From Coffea arabica (taxonomy: Eukaryota > Streptophyta > Magnoliopsida > Gentianales > Rubiaceae): a DNA stretch of 64,000 bases. Each line of letters starts with the position of its first letter. Position 1 is the first letter of the stretch. Below, piece by piece: positions 11,245-23,845 of this stretch. Made by a program: the position numbers and the translations under genes. Where the stretch lies: NCBI RefSeq assembly GCF_036785885.1, contig NC_092322.1:21515494-21579493 (forward strand), in the 5' to 3' direction. Below the pieces are notes generated by a model, which made no database searches, had not been told where the DNA came from, and saw nothing but the letters and a program-made list of their open reading frames with translations.

Positions 11245-11246
11245 AC

Positions 11247-14200
11247 TGTGACAGCCCCACCTCTCCCTAAGGCGAACCAGAGGGTTCGGCGGGCCGCCTG
11301 CCCAGCTCTCGCCGGGACTCAATTGATCACTTCAAGCAACTACCGGAATAACCATAAGAATAACATAATAACGATCCAAAACCTAAACAAAACTTATCTA
11401 CATTACTATCTCAAGAGGAAGTACAACCGTCGAATATACACAGGTTCCCAATTCACCATACAACCAACCCGTGCCAAGCACTAGGGTGAGAACCATTACA
11501 AAAATCAAAAACTAGACCAAGCTAGTATGCCAAGATCCCGTCCTTGCGCGTTTTCCCCTGCTAAGGAAAACAAAACTAAAGGGGTAAGCTATATGCTTAG
11601 TAAGTAAACAGGGGCAAAAGCGTAAATTTCACGTAACAACAGTGACATAGTAAGAGTAAAGCAAAAGCAGAAAAATAACATCACATAATAAGGATACAGG
11701 TGGCTCCAAAGCCAATTCATATGCCATGCGTGATCTCCTGCCGACACTCCGTCGACCACACTTAATGGTCCGTAGAACTTCACTTGTACACTCACCGACA
11801 CCTTATCACCCTCACTGGCCAGTCACCTCACAAACTTGCCCGGGCGAACGAAATCACAAACTTGAGCTTGAGTCACAAGCTCGGGTCACAAACTTGGTCC
11901 ACATACTCGGTGAACCGGATTCACAAACTTGGTGACCTCCAACCAGGTTGGACTAACTTCGACCAAGCCCTAACCGGCTCGAATAGTCCATCTAGGTCAA
12001 GAGCTCGCCCCAAACTCACAAACTTCACAAAATTATTCAAAATCACCCCGAGCCACAAGCTCAAGGGTTTTAGTTCCAAAATGATTCACATACATATGTC
12101 ATGTACAAATATGAGCGTAAATTCGGGTTTAGAGCGAGTGCGATAAAGTACACCCTCGCCTAAGTACCCTCTTCATACATGTCGAAACACATAAGCAACT
12201 AACACATAAAAGCGGCCTGAATACTTACACAACGAATAAAAGGGCAAAATACGAAATTCGTGCCGCGAGGAGTAGCTAGTAGGCCCCACCGGCTCCACCT
12301 AGCTCACCAACGTCTGAAATAGAAGATTGTGTCACAATATATCACAAACGGCTACTAACATATTTAAAACAAGCAAAACGGTAAAATCGGAACACGCAAG
12401 TGCGGAAACGGCAAAATTGGCACATGCAAGTGTGCGGAACGGCAAAAGGAACGGCCAAATCTGCCATCTCAAACCGTTTTGATCAAAGATTAGGCTAGGA
12501 AAATCGGATCAAAGTGAGCGAGATACTGTTTTGAAGCTATGAGAAAGGGCTACAAATCTCCTGAAGAAACTTTAATCTAGATCTGAATGGAAGCAGGTCA
12601 AAATTGTAGAAAACAATACCAGAAATTTACGTCTTAGGGTGACGAACAGGGTCGTTTTCTGGACCATAACTCCCAGATCACAAATCCAAATCAGGAAATT
12701 CCAAAGGCATTAGAAAGCTGAGACATAAGGCTAAAACTTTGATGTTTAGGTCAAGACCTGAATCCACTCAAAACAGAACGAAAATCGAGTGCCAAAGTAC
12801 CCGTCAGAACTGTCCAGATACAAGGCAGTTCTGACGATCGCTTTTGTTTCGGTCATAACAGGAGCTATGGAACTCGGATTTCGACGTACTTTATACCGTT
12901 TCGAAGCTGAGACCAAGATCTAAATTTCATATGAAGGGATCAGCACCCAGTTCGTACATTATCAACACGGAAAAACCCACAATCAGAAACTAAAATTCAA
13001 AACGTACACAAACTAATGTCTAAAACAGGCCTGAGGGTTTTGTCCATAACTCAGGATACTCTAATCCGTTTGACCTGAAATTTTACAGGTAGATTCAGGA
13101 CTTAAGAGGCTACAATGTTGAAGAAGGCCACTCAACCCAATTTCGAGTGTAACTACATCAAAAATGTAACATATTATACCAGAATCTCATAACAGGTTCA
13201 CAAACCATATTCTAGTGCAAACATCATAAAACAGCCTATATAAGTCCAAATCCAGAAATTCCAAAGCCACATGAAAGCTTAGAAACAGGGCTACATTTCA
13301 TCAGAAGACCTCAATAACCAGTTCGGAAGCATTCCTAACCAAAATCACTAATTACAGGTGCAGTTCTTACATTCGGATAAAACCAGGACAGAAAGGGTAA
13401 TTTCGACTTTTCTCACTCAACGCTACTCCGATTGACCTGAAATTTTGCAGGCACCTCTAAAATAACATTCCCTACAACTTTCATGTTTTAAGACAAGGCC
13501 AATTCAGCCTCTATCTAGGACCAAAACTTTCGGACAGAATGAAGAACCAAGGAACCCTAATTTTCCAGATTTCTTCCAAAACAGAAATTACTTGCAATCT
13601 TCCACTTTTTCCACCCTCTAGAATCATTATATACCATTTCCAATCATCATATATAGCCACACCATCATGTTCATATTAAAACAGAAAAATCCCCAAAAAT
13701 AATAAAACTTCATCATTTCAACCACAAATCAAGAAATAACCCATAAATTTGCATCTCATACAACCACTAAGCATGATTTAAGCATCAAGTAAGGGAGGAG
13801 GGTGGTTCTTCATGACTTACCTTTAAAACAAGAGAAAGAGAGCTATAGGTCCTTCTAGTTTTCCAAATCACTCCACCAATCAACTTACTAACACTAATAG
13901 AAGAGGTTTTATGGAGTAAGTTCAAGTTTCAATGGTTAGTTTTGATGATTTGGAGCAAAATGGAAGCAAAACTTGAAGAGTTTCTTCCTTTCTTTTTGAG
14001 AGAGAGAGCAGGCCAAGCTTGAAGAAAAATGGAAGATATTTGGTAAATTTTGGTTTTATTTAGTAATTGGTAAAAGGTTGAATAGTGGTCTTATGTAAGA
14101 AACAATACTATGGTGACACTTGTCACCTCATTTAATGACTTGCCTAACTTTTTTCTCTCTCTTCCACCTATCCACTTGATACCTCTAAATATCTCATAAC

Positions 14201-14483
14201 ACCCGATAAATTAAACCCAGTATCCGAAACTTAACCTAATCGGCCGAATTTTACCGAACTTTCCGCACTAGTAGGTCCCACATCCGATATACGTTCTTAA
14301 TTTCTCAAAAACTAACCGATACTAGAAAAATCATCTAAGAACTATATTTACTCAATAAAAATTATCTGGGGGAATTTTCTAATAAAGAAAATGTAGAAAA
14401 AAAATGGGCGATTAAATAGAATAAACCCTAGAAAATTAAAAAAAATTCTTGGGTTCTCGCACTCATTCTTTCGGGGCGTCACA
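11247..14483 (-). mobile_element. gypsy LTR B (5' LTR of element Y)
   Basis: The 3237-bp LTR is read on the minus strand from TGTGACGCCCCG at 14483 to GGGGCTGTCACA at 11247, followed by a PBS. It is 1.1 kb longer than LTR A. Much of the extra length is a run of degenerate 100-190-bp repeats at about 12480-13540. LTRs of one insertion start identical, so A and B cannot be an unmodified pair although they flank one gag unit. Confidence 0.82.
12480..13540. repeat. Degenerate internal repeats of LTR B
   Basis: Blocks sharing phrases such as CCATAACTC, GACCTGAAATTTTGCAGG and GAAAGCTNAGA recur near 12655-12790, 12840-12960, 13040-13140, 13240-13330 and 13420-13520. They are too diverged to give a clean period by eye. 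They are absent from LTR A. Confidence 0.55.
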
Positions 14484-14920
14484 AAAATAAACACTTTTGG
14501 TCTGGATTTGACAAATGGCTACCAAATTGAGCTAGTTGAACATATCTTTTGTATAGCTCATGTATTAAAATCCTAAATGTACTTTTGGGGACTGTTTCCT
14601 TTTGATTTGGCAAACTAGACATGTATCCACTTTTGAATACTTTTGTATGCAACTTTGGGCTTGTAAATACTAAATTTCAAGATGTGAATGTTTGCTTGGT
14701 ATTTGGTTGGGTTCTGACGGGTCGGTTACTATTCATGGCCGACTCCGGATTTCATTTTATTTTATTTTGGGTTATTTTATTATTTTGATTTGTTTACGCG
14801 CGTTTGTAAGTTCCGGAATGAAACAGATAGCTCTAATCTGTTCCGTTAGTCCTGGCGAGAACTGGGCAGGCGGTCCGCCGAACCCTTTGGTTCGCCTTAG
14901 GGTAAGGTGGGGCTGTCACA
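14484..14920 (+). mobile_element. gypsy LTR fragment, plus strand
   Basis: Ends GGTGGGGCTGTCACA and carries the same 70-base terminal block as 1767-1836 and, inverted, LTR B. The left side is cut where LTR B begins, so element Y probably inserted into this older copy. Confidence 0.72.
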
Positions 14921-15169
14921 AATATGTATATTTTATAGTGTTTCCTCATGTTTGTGTAACATACGTATTCGGGAATGTACATTCTTTCATGGCAAACAAA
15001 GTTTACTTATATTTGGTTGGATCCTGCATGGCGGCGGCCCTTACACTTCGTTTTGATTCTTGTGGTTTTAACCTGGTTTTGATGGAGGTATGACTAAGTC
15101 CCGGCGAGAGTTGGGCAGGCGGTCCGCCGAACCCTTTGGTTCGCCTTAGGGTGAGGTGGGGCTGTCACA
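14921..15169 (+). mobile_element. Second gypsy LTR 3' end, plus strand
   Basis: A further LTR terminus of the same family, ending at 15169, only 249 bases after the previous one. The terminal 70 bases are almost the same; the rest differs. The two ends probably come from nested or recombined LTRs. Confidence 0.68.
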
Positions 15170-15881
15170 GAATTTTAAGACTGTTCCTTCTAGTGATTTT
15201 TAGTATTTTGAATCTAGTTTTCAATGCTACAAACTACATTAAATTTTGAGTTGTATAGCTTTAGTTATGACTAGATTTTGAAACTGTGTCAAGTGCTCCA
15301 AAATTGGAAATTCCATGAACCAGGTTCCAAAATTCAGCTTTCCTAAAATGGTTGTATCTTGGGGTGGAAAGGTCCAAATTGAGTTCTGTTTGTTGCATTT
15401 GAAACTAAACTTAAAGTTCTTTCAGTGGTATAAATTTCAAGGATTAATTCTATTTCTATGAATTTTACCGAATTTTCAAAATTTATTGAAAATGCAAGAC
15501 TATTTTGCACTGCTCTTGTTGGAACAGTGAATTGGAGCTAAAATTTGAATGATCTCGGATTTGAATCTGGGAAAAGTGTCTTCTAGAAGTTCTAGTACAT
15601 TAAATCTAGTTTCCAATGGTATAAATTTTTCAATTTTTGGACTTACGGAACTCGAGGTATGATTTTTACAAGTCGTGTCGCACAAAGCTAGAATTTTCTG
15701 GTTTCAAACAAAATGCTCTTTTAAGAACTCTCAACTTTCCTCTGAGATTGTTGGTTCATTTTAAGTTCGATTTCATGGATGGATACAAGGTCTCTTTGAA
15801 CATTAGACCTTCATTTTGAATCTTGATTCCCAAAGGATTAAACCTCTCTTGATGCGTTTTCTTGGTTGCCTAATTTTCTTG
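15170..15881 (+). mobile_element. Probable gypsy LTR-derived sequence
   Basis: No gene. The composition and repeated phrases (ATCTAGTTTTCAATG, ATCTAGTTTCCAATGG) resemble the degenerate repeat zone of LTR B. No boundary is visible on the left; the right side ends at the Ogre LTR. Confidence 0.4.
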
Positions 15882-18800
15882 TGTTGCGCCCCACTTTTTG
15901 AAATGGCGGTGGAAGTGTAGTGTGTGTGAGATATGTATGTGAACGTGTGAAAGTGAAAATAAAGGCCGTGGGATTGTGAAATGCGACGGTTTGGCCAAAT
16001 AAAGTTCAAAAAGGGTTTTTTGTATGAAAAATGGAGTCGTCACTTGGTATAGAGTTAGGGTATACCAAGTCACCCAAAAATGATTTTTTTTTTTTTGAAT
16101 GAAAAAAAGTAGACAAACCCTTTTTGAAAATTTTTAGGTCTACGTAACCAAAGAAAGGGATCGGTGGTCACATTTGATAAGGGAGAAGGCAAAGGTGGAA
16201 CCTATGGCACTCCCCTACCCTAGCAAGAGCTAGTTGCATGACTTAGTCCCACGTTTCCTAATTTTTCTACCCAAGGTATGTATCGCATGTTAGATATGAC
16301 TAATGGATGCAAAATGGAAAGAAAAATGCAAAGCTAAATCTAAAATGTCTCTTATGAGATTTTTGGTCCCAATCACATGGGTTTGTGAAGGCCAATAGGA
16401 AGAATCTCATAGAGGTCATAGGAAAATGCAAATAAAGACTCAAATATGTGCAAGTGTGAAAATGTATGAAGGATGCGAAATGTAAAAACAAGGTAAGTGC
16501 AAGTGTGCAAATGTGATAAAATAAAGGTGTTCGTGTGTAAATGGATGAAAAAATAGAATAGTAGATACATATCAATGCAATTTGGAGTTCCATTTGTGAG
16601 ATGAGAAATAAATAAGTGATAAAAAGATGTTGGGAAAGTGTGGATTGAGAAAAGTGAGAAAATGTGGTTAAAAGGTGAAGAGGTGATATAAAAAGAATGC
16701 AAGTGTATGACCCTAAGGGGATGCATCAAGTTGGGTACGGGGACTCTTAACTTTGTGACTTTAATTTTCCCTTTGATTAGAAAGGATAACTAGCGTGCTA
16801 AGGCTATTTTGTAGCCACACTCGCTCGTTTCCCTTATCGAAAGGGGACTCTCAAGCAAATGTACCCTATAACTAGCATGAGATGCAAAAACCTAAAAATG
16901 AGGAGAGAAGGGGTTCGAGGATCATGCCAAATGATAAAACTAAGAAAAATGCATGAAATGTAGTGAACATGCAAGTATGCACTAATGAAAGAGGGACGGC
17001 CTATTGGGTCTAGCGTTGGACTAGCCCTTTCTATGAATTCCTAACGGAATAATGAGCCACAACTAGCATTGGACCAGTGTGGTGACGTACATTCATCCAT
17101 CACATTCATCTACAACTATAGAAAGCAAGTAGACATGCCAAACACTCATAAACACATAGCACATAACACTTAGCATGCTCGACTAGATGCAAGAACCTAA
17201 TAAAGCAAGTAACACATAACACATAGGCACGCAACCAAACTAATGAACCTATTACATTTGCTAGCTAGGCACACATCTTCAGTAGGTCTTCATCAAATGC
17301 TCTCCAAGCCCTATCTATTACAAGCCAAGAGGTGTACACATACCCCATAAAGAACAACTTAATGAAAACAAAAGTAAATGACATAAATAAAAGGAATTAA
17401 GGAAAGGCTAGGAAAGCAAAGTAGACATGCAATTCTCACTTAGCACGTTGGATCACATAGGAGAGACAAAAAGATAAAAGAGATTATACCTCCCCCCTTT
17501 GTGGTGCTAATAAAGTGGACAAGACTTAAATTGGGCTAAAGTCACCAATTAACGGGATAGCTTGGGTTAAAACCATTCAAAGCAAAGGATTAATGCACCA
17601 ATTTAATGATAGAATGTAAATAGGACAATCGAAATCCATCAAACATTGAATCCTTCCTCACTTTGCAACTTAGAAATGATCAAATAAAACAAATTAGACC
17701 AATTGATCATCAAAATCATCTCAAAATGCAATCAAGTAATGCACGGTTACCAAGAAAAAGAGATAATCAACCAAGTCCTAAAGTAAACACCCCTACATGA
17801 CTCATTTGCAAACATAAATAATCCCTCATGTTCAATCAAACGTTATGGAATTTCAAGGGTCCAAGAGTAAACAAGGGTCAAAGAGTGGTTCAACTCGCAT
17901 CTTTAAGACCCGAAAGCAACCACTAATCAATCACAATCAAGGCCAAATGAATCATTCAAGAGCTTCAAAGGTCCCAAAATAATAAAAAGCCAAATAACGA
18001 CTCAACTTGCACCCACCTTAGGACCTAATTGCAAACCAAGGACCCAATTGTCAACATTAATCAACCATTCGAATTCAATTAAAACATTCAAGAACTCCAA
18101 ATGTCCCAAAGGCAAAAAAAAAGGTCAAGTAATGGTTGAAGTTGCAAATTAATTTAGGATCTAATTGCAAGAAATTAAAATGGAATTGGACCTTTGTAGC
18201 ATTGCTTCAAAATCACAGGGACCAAATTGATTAGTTTTTTCAAATTCCTGGGTCATAGAGACATAAGGGGAAACTCGGGGGGTTAAAGTGAAAATTTTTT
18301 AATATTTCCATGCAAGCATCGTAGCAGACTTTCTTTCCTTCTTCGCTAGTTTCTGCAATTCTTCTGGGTTTTTGCCGTTTCTTTTGGCCAAACAAAACAA
18401 ACATCAAGACTTGGATTTTGAACAACCAAACATCGTAGCAACTCAATCATTCCAATATGCAAGGAATTCAGTCACCACAATGAAATCTCCTGGGTTTGCT
18501 TTGTTCAGCAAAAACAACCCGCGGCTCCTCTGATAAACCCCCATAGACAAAAGAAAACCCAAACTCCTGTCCCCAAACCCACAAAATCCTCAGCCAAAAC
18601 CAAAATAAAACCCAACCTTCCTTAAATATCAAACCCAGCCATGAAACGAAAAAGTTTTAGATAAAATGCAAAAGAAAGCAGACGGAGTTGGCTTGAGACT
18701 TTGAAAATAAAATGATAAGAAAGTAAAATGACATCGGGCCTGGCTATATTCAAAAAACACAGAAAAACAGCAAAGAAAAGGCACAACTTTGACTTGCAAA

Positions 18801-19968
18801 CCCAAGTGAACGCAAGGGAAATGGCATACTGCCTCGCCAAAATCATCCCAAACACTAAACTTACTTCAACCATCAAAACTCAGTGCAAGATTCCAGAATC
18901 TCTAGACACGCGGATCAGATTTCATATGAAGTGATAAAAGACAAGGAACAAAAACAAAACAAAAGGTTGAAGGCTACCTGTTCACCATTTTGAGCCTGAA
19001 ATTTCAGCTTTGGTTCGGCTCCAATGAAGAAACAAGAGCTTAAATGTCCAGCCTTGGATCTCTTCTTTCTATTTTCTTGCAGCCCGCTGCCTCTATCCTT
19101 TGCCGTCTTGTTTTCGTTGTTTTTGTTTTTGCTAGACAGCCGCCCCTTTCTTGCTTCGTTTCTCTTCCCAACCGTAGCCGTCAAACTCTCAGATGAAGCC
19201 CCTCTGCCCAGTTTTCATTTTTTCTTTTCTTTTCCAGATTTTTGCGGCCCGTCACTCTACCTTTCTCTAGCCCTCCATTGTTTTTTCTTCAGCCGCCCAT
19301 TTTCTCCCCTTTTCTCAGCCGTCCGTAATCTTTTTCTCAGTCTCTCTTGCTTTCTTTTTGTTTTCCAGATTCTCCCTAAGCCAACTCTTTCTCTCGGCCT
19401 TTTCAGATTTTCCCAGCCGTCCTCCCCTCTCTCCCCAAAAACTCTCTACACTGTCGCTATTTTTCAGAGTTGCGGCCGTCGCCTCCTTCCAATGCTTTCC
19501 CCTTCTCTTTCCTTTTATATGGGAGCAAAACCAACCCTAAACACCCAGCCACTTCTTCTGTATTTGCAGCCAAGGGCTGCCCGAAGCCCTTCCTTGCAAG
19601 CTGCAAAAAACGCAGCTTGCAAGTCGCGTATCATTCTTCTCTCTTTTTTTTTCTTTTTTTTTTAAACTTAAATAAGAAAATTGAAAATAATAAACATTAA
19701 AAACAAAAAAAATTAATTAACATTAGAAATAATAAAATGCAAATCCAATTTTCCTTTTTTTTTTCATTTTCCATTTTCATCGTTTTTCTCTTTTTCCTTT
19801 TTTCTTTTTTCTTCAAGAAAACATGGAATTTAAATCAAAACAACTAAAGCATATTTTTTGAATGCTTTTTCTTTTTTCTGAGAAATTCTATGCTAAAGCT
19901 TAAAAATAAAATAATAAAATAAAATAAAAACTAAAAAAACTAAAAACACTCAAAATTTGGTATCTATA
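15882..19968 (-). mobile_element. Ogre/Tat-type 3' LTR
   Basis: Minus-strand start TATAGATACCAAATTTTG at 19968 is a mutated form of the usual TGTAGACACC Ogre start. The end is GTGGGGCGCAACA at 15882. At 4087 bp it fits the very long LTRs of this lineage. It holds pyrimidine-rich tracts and a minus-strand TATA box about 450 bases in. Long open frames within it (for example 19024-19665 on the plus strand) are low-complexity and not genes. Confidence 0.8.
19511..19523 (-). promoter_or_regulatory. Probable TATA box of Ogre LTR
   Basis: The minus strand reads CCCATATAAAAGG, about 450 bases inside the LTR, followed by purine-rich sequence. It fits a U3 promoter. Confidence 0.5.
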
Positions 19969-20027
19969 GTTTGCACCTCTTTGTCTGAGTTTTGAAAAAA
20001 CTTGAGACAAAGAAGTAGACACCAAAT
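19956..20027. repeat. Imperfect inverted repeat across PPT and LTR start
   Basis: The left arm, 19956-19989 (TTTGGTATCTATA...CTCTTTGTCTGAG), pairs imperfectly with the right arm, 20003-20027 (TTGAGACAAAGAAGTAGACA and following). A hairpin would expose or bury the polypurine tract and LTR end. Confidence 0.65.
19969..19982 (-). other. Polypurine tract of Ogre element
   Basis: The minus strand reads AAAGAGGTGCAAAC directly before the LTR start, close to the usual Ogre tract. Confidence 0.75.
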
Positions 20028-20091
20028 ACTTACCTGCAAACTTGTCGACGACTGTTCATTTGTTGAAATGAGGACTGGCCCCCTTTGATGA

Positions 20092-20178
20092 GACTGGCTC
20101 GGACGAGAAATTTAAAATCGGGACTGACCCGAGACAGAAATTTAAAATCGAGACTGACCCGAGACAGAAATTTAAATG
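20092..20178. repeat. 30-bp tandem repeat, three copies
   Basis: Copies at 20092-20121, 20122-20151 and 20152-20178 share GACTGACCCGAGACAGAAAT. They lie in the Ogre 3' UTR just before the larger minisatellite. Confidence 0.85.
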
Positions 20179-20346
20179 AAGTGCTTACTGGTGGAACAAA
20201 CCCACGCTCCAGTACGATGAAAAGAAAATGTAAAATGAAGAACTGTATAAGACTTGTTTGAAAAAATATCTAAAAATTTGCCCCAGTGTGATGAATTGGT
20301 CAGTGGGATTAAATCCGAACCTGCCTTGAGAATCGGACATAGAAAG

Positions 20347-21444
20347 GCACGTTAGTGGGATGAACTAAAAACAACACACGCGTTAGTGAGATAGACTCGA
20401 TGCTAACGGTGGTAGAGAAAACGCACGCGTTAGTGAGATAGACTCGATGCTAACGGCGGTTGAGGTAAAAACGCACACGTTAGTGAGATAGGCTCGATGC
20501 TAACGGCGGTAGAATGACAGCGCACGCGTTAGTGAGATAGACTCGATGCTAACGGCGGTAGAATGAAAACGCACGCGTTAGTGAGATAGACTCGATGCTA
20601 ACGGTGGTAGAATGAAAACGCACGCGTTAGTGATAGACTCGATGCTAACGGTGGTAGAGAAAACGCACGCGTTAGTGAGGTAGACTCGATGCTAACGGCG
20701 GTTGAGGTAAAAACGCACACGTTAGTGAGATAGACTCGATGCTAACGGCGGTAGAATGAAAACGCACGCGTTAGTGAGATAGACTCGATGCTAACGGTGG
20801 TAGTAGAATGAAAACGCACGCGTTAGTGAGATAGACTCGATGCTAACGGTGGTAGAGAAAACGCACGCGTTAGTGAGATAGACTCGATGCTAACGGCGGT
20901 TGAGGTAAAAACGCACACGTTAGTGAGATAGACTCGATGCTAACGGCAGTAGAATGAAAACGCACGCGTTAGTGAGATAGATTCGATATAGACTCGATGC
21001 TAACGGCGGTAGAATGAAAACGCACGCGTTAGTGAGATAGACTCGATGCTAACGGTGGTAGAATGAAAACGCACGCGTTAATGAGATAGACTCGATGCTA
21101 ACGGTGGTAGAGAAAACGCACGCGTTAGTGAGATAGACTCGATGCTAACGGCGGTAGAATGAAAACGCACGCGTTAGTGAGATAGATTCGATGCTAACGG
21201 TGGTAGAATGAAAACGCACGCGTTAGTGAGATAGACTCGATACTAACGGTGGTAGAGAAAACGCACGCGTTAGTGAGATAGACTCGATGCTAACGGTGGT
21301 AGAGAAAACACACGCGTTAGTGAGATAGACTCGATGCAAACGGTGGTAGAATGAAACGAACATGTTAGTGAGATAGACTCAATGCTAACGGTGGTGAAAT
21401 AGAAATGCATACGTTAGTGAGATAGACTCGATGCTAACGGTGGT
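20347..21444. repeat. 46-50-bp minisatellite, about 22 copies
   Basis: The consensus begins GCACGCGTTAGTGAGATAGA, continues CTCGATGCTAACGGTGGTAG and ends in variable tails (AATGAAAAC, AGAAAAC or TTGAGGTAAAAAC) that change the monomer length. Each monomer contains CGTTAG and CTAACG as inverted arms about 16 bases apart. Copies near both edges are degenerate, the usual picture of unequal crossing-over. The array sits in the 3' UTR of an Ogre/Tat element, a place known to seed plant satellites. Confidence 0.95.
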
Positions 21445-23845
21445 TAAAGTTAGTGAATTAAAAGTGGTTGTCAAGAAAGGAGGTAGAAGGGTGTGCGGCG
21501 GACGTTGAGACTCGCCAACAAGAAATTAAAATCTGATATTGAAAATGACTTTTATTTTTCCTGTTTTTTCCTTTTCGTTTGGGAGACACTTTTCAAGAAA
21601 TAATTTTTTTGCCCCAGACTCCACCACTTATTGTGCGACCGATCTTTTGATTTGCATTATGGCAGGTCTGCTCCTCCTTAAAACTTTGATTCACCTCTTC
21701 TTTGGTCCGAACCCCTCAGTCATATAAAAATTCTTGGGCTACATTCCTCAGTTCAAAAAGTTGCCATAGTTTCGTCCTTTGAAACGTTTATGAACCTGCA
21801 AAAGAACAAATAATGCCACCACCATTCGATTAATTCCTCCTTCAAGAAATGTGTAAACATGAGTACTTTTGATGATTTCCCCTCGATGTTATGAAAACTT
21901 CGACTTTGATCTGTGATCTGATCAAATTTCATTGACTTCCAATGCTAAAAAGGCCCTTGGTATTCAGGGATTTTCAATAAATCAGGGGGATTGCCATCTG
22001 ATGAACTCAAAGAGATAAATAAGATCATGAAACTAATGAAAGAATATTCTATTTACACACAGATGATGAAAACTTCTGTAACATGAAAACAAACATTTAT
22101 TTTTTTGAAAGAAAATTAATTTTAAAGAAATGAATCTATAAATTCGACAATTTACGCTTGAAAAACCAAAGTATTCCGACTTCAAACAAAATGCCACGCT
22201 TGACCCTTTAGATATCATCCACCCTGAGTTCAATGTCGGCACCAGAAGAACCACAATGCGAGGAGGAATCCCAAATGAATCGAATCACCAACTTTCTAAT
22301 TTCAACTTCACTTTTCCTCACGAAACTCTACCTTAGCGCCCTTTCAAGTTTTCACTAAGGCTACTCCCCCTTTTTGCTCTTTTTTTTCACTTCAAAGTTG
22401 CCCTTTTCGGATTTTCACCTGATGAACAAATCTTGCCAATAGCCTTTATCAACTCAAAAAAAATGTATTTCAAGAAATAATGGCATCAGTGCGACAACCC
22501 CTTCCCTTACAACATGAGTGAAGGCGTATTGACATCATTTGCCATGTGACTTAGAAAATTTCCTTAAAAGAGGTGATGCCAAGAATGGAAGTCAGGACTT
22601 TTTGGCTTTTGTAATGGGGTCGGGTGAGGTGCTAGGAAAGGTTAAGGCTTGAAGGCAGACTTGAAAAAGTGGTTTAAATGATCTGAGATCGCATTTTCAT
22701 GCTAACCCTATTTTAGTGTTAAATCAAAATTTGCCCCAGTTTATTCTCAACTGAGGTTCTCTTTTCTTTTATTTTCTTTTCTTTCTTTTTTCTTTTTTTC
22801 TCTTTTTCTTTTTTTCTTTTTTTTTTCATCTTTCAAAATTTTGAAAATTTGCCCCAGTTTATTTTTAATTGAGGCTTTCTTTTGTTCATTTCCTTTTCTT
22901 TCGACTTTCCTAAAAAAAATTGAGTTTACCCCAGTGTGGGGTTTTCTCTCTTTTCTTTTCTTTCAAAAACTAAATTTGCCCCAGTGTGGGGTTTGCGATT
23001 CTCAGAGGTTGCCAAACGAAATGATCTATTCTGAAGGCTCAAAAGGAATGACTAAGGATAAAATGTCTCAATGGGAAAGGAAGAAGGCCTGACTTTCATT
23101 CCATTCTTTGCATTAACCCTTGAAAGGAAACTTTCATTTATCAGATGAAGAATTTCTTACACACATATTCGAATTGATCGGTTGAGGAAAAATTTGTCCA
23201 CTCCACTTCTGCGAGAACTAGTACTCTGCCATGCAACACCTTCTTGATAATAAAAGAACCTTGCCCATTCGCAATGGACTCTTCTTTTGGCGTTATCTCA
23301 TACCGACAAAAGCTACCTCAATGCATTATTTCTTTGGGCCATTCTCTTTTGATAGCACTGACAATGACGAATGGCATTCAGATGCTTCTTATCAAGTGAC
23401 CACTGAAATCGTGATCCCACTCCAGCTTGAGTTTCTCTTCATGTGTTCCTTTGAAACATTATCTGATGTCTCTTCGCTATTCCCCTCATTTTGAAATCCA
23501 AATTCACATTCATGAAATATCAAGTTTCGGAACAGTGATATCCAAAGGATCAGAGGATTTTATTCTTAGCCATCTGAAAAGAATGGGTAAGTAACATAGT
23601 ATATATAAAACTGTATATTTTAAATTTCAAAGGAAGGACAAAATGTCATAATACACTATTTAACAAAAAACACGCTATTTAACATAAGATTTGTATTGAA
23701 AAGACATTTGAGTTAAAACTATTTACAAAACGAAAATGGAAAAGATGAACAATGAAGATGATTTCTCCCATAATTCATAATCAAAGGCAATCCCCTAGAT
23801 TTACCAAAATTCCCTTCGGGAGGGAATGTGATTTGCAATCCAGTT
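21445..23845 (-). other. Ogre 3' UTR / non-coding remainder
   Basis: No coding domain seen on either strand. A phrase TTTGCCCCAGTGTG (or TTTGCCCCAGTTTA) recurs on the plus strand near 20278, 21609, 22730, 22847, 22925 and 22975. Long CT-rich tracts run at 22755-22830. Protease, RT and integrase should lie between gag and this region and are missing. Confidence 0.6.
22755..22830. repeat. Polypyrimidine low-complexity tract
   Basis: Almost pure C and T on the plus strand (purine-rich on the element's sense strand), between two of the GCCCCAG repeats. Confidence 0.8.

Noticed and set aside
14692..15093. 133-codon frame as a gene
   Set aside because: It spans the end of one gypsy LTR and runs into another; no recognisable domain.
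19024..19665. 213-codon open frame on the plus strand
   Set aside because: Composed of Phe, Ser, Leu and Pro from a pyrimidine-rich stretch of an Ogre LTR, antisense to the element; no domain.
20347..21444. Regular repeats resembling a CRISPR array
   Set aside because: The repeated part fills almost the whole monomer, there are no unique spacers, and it lies in a plant retrotransposon UTR.
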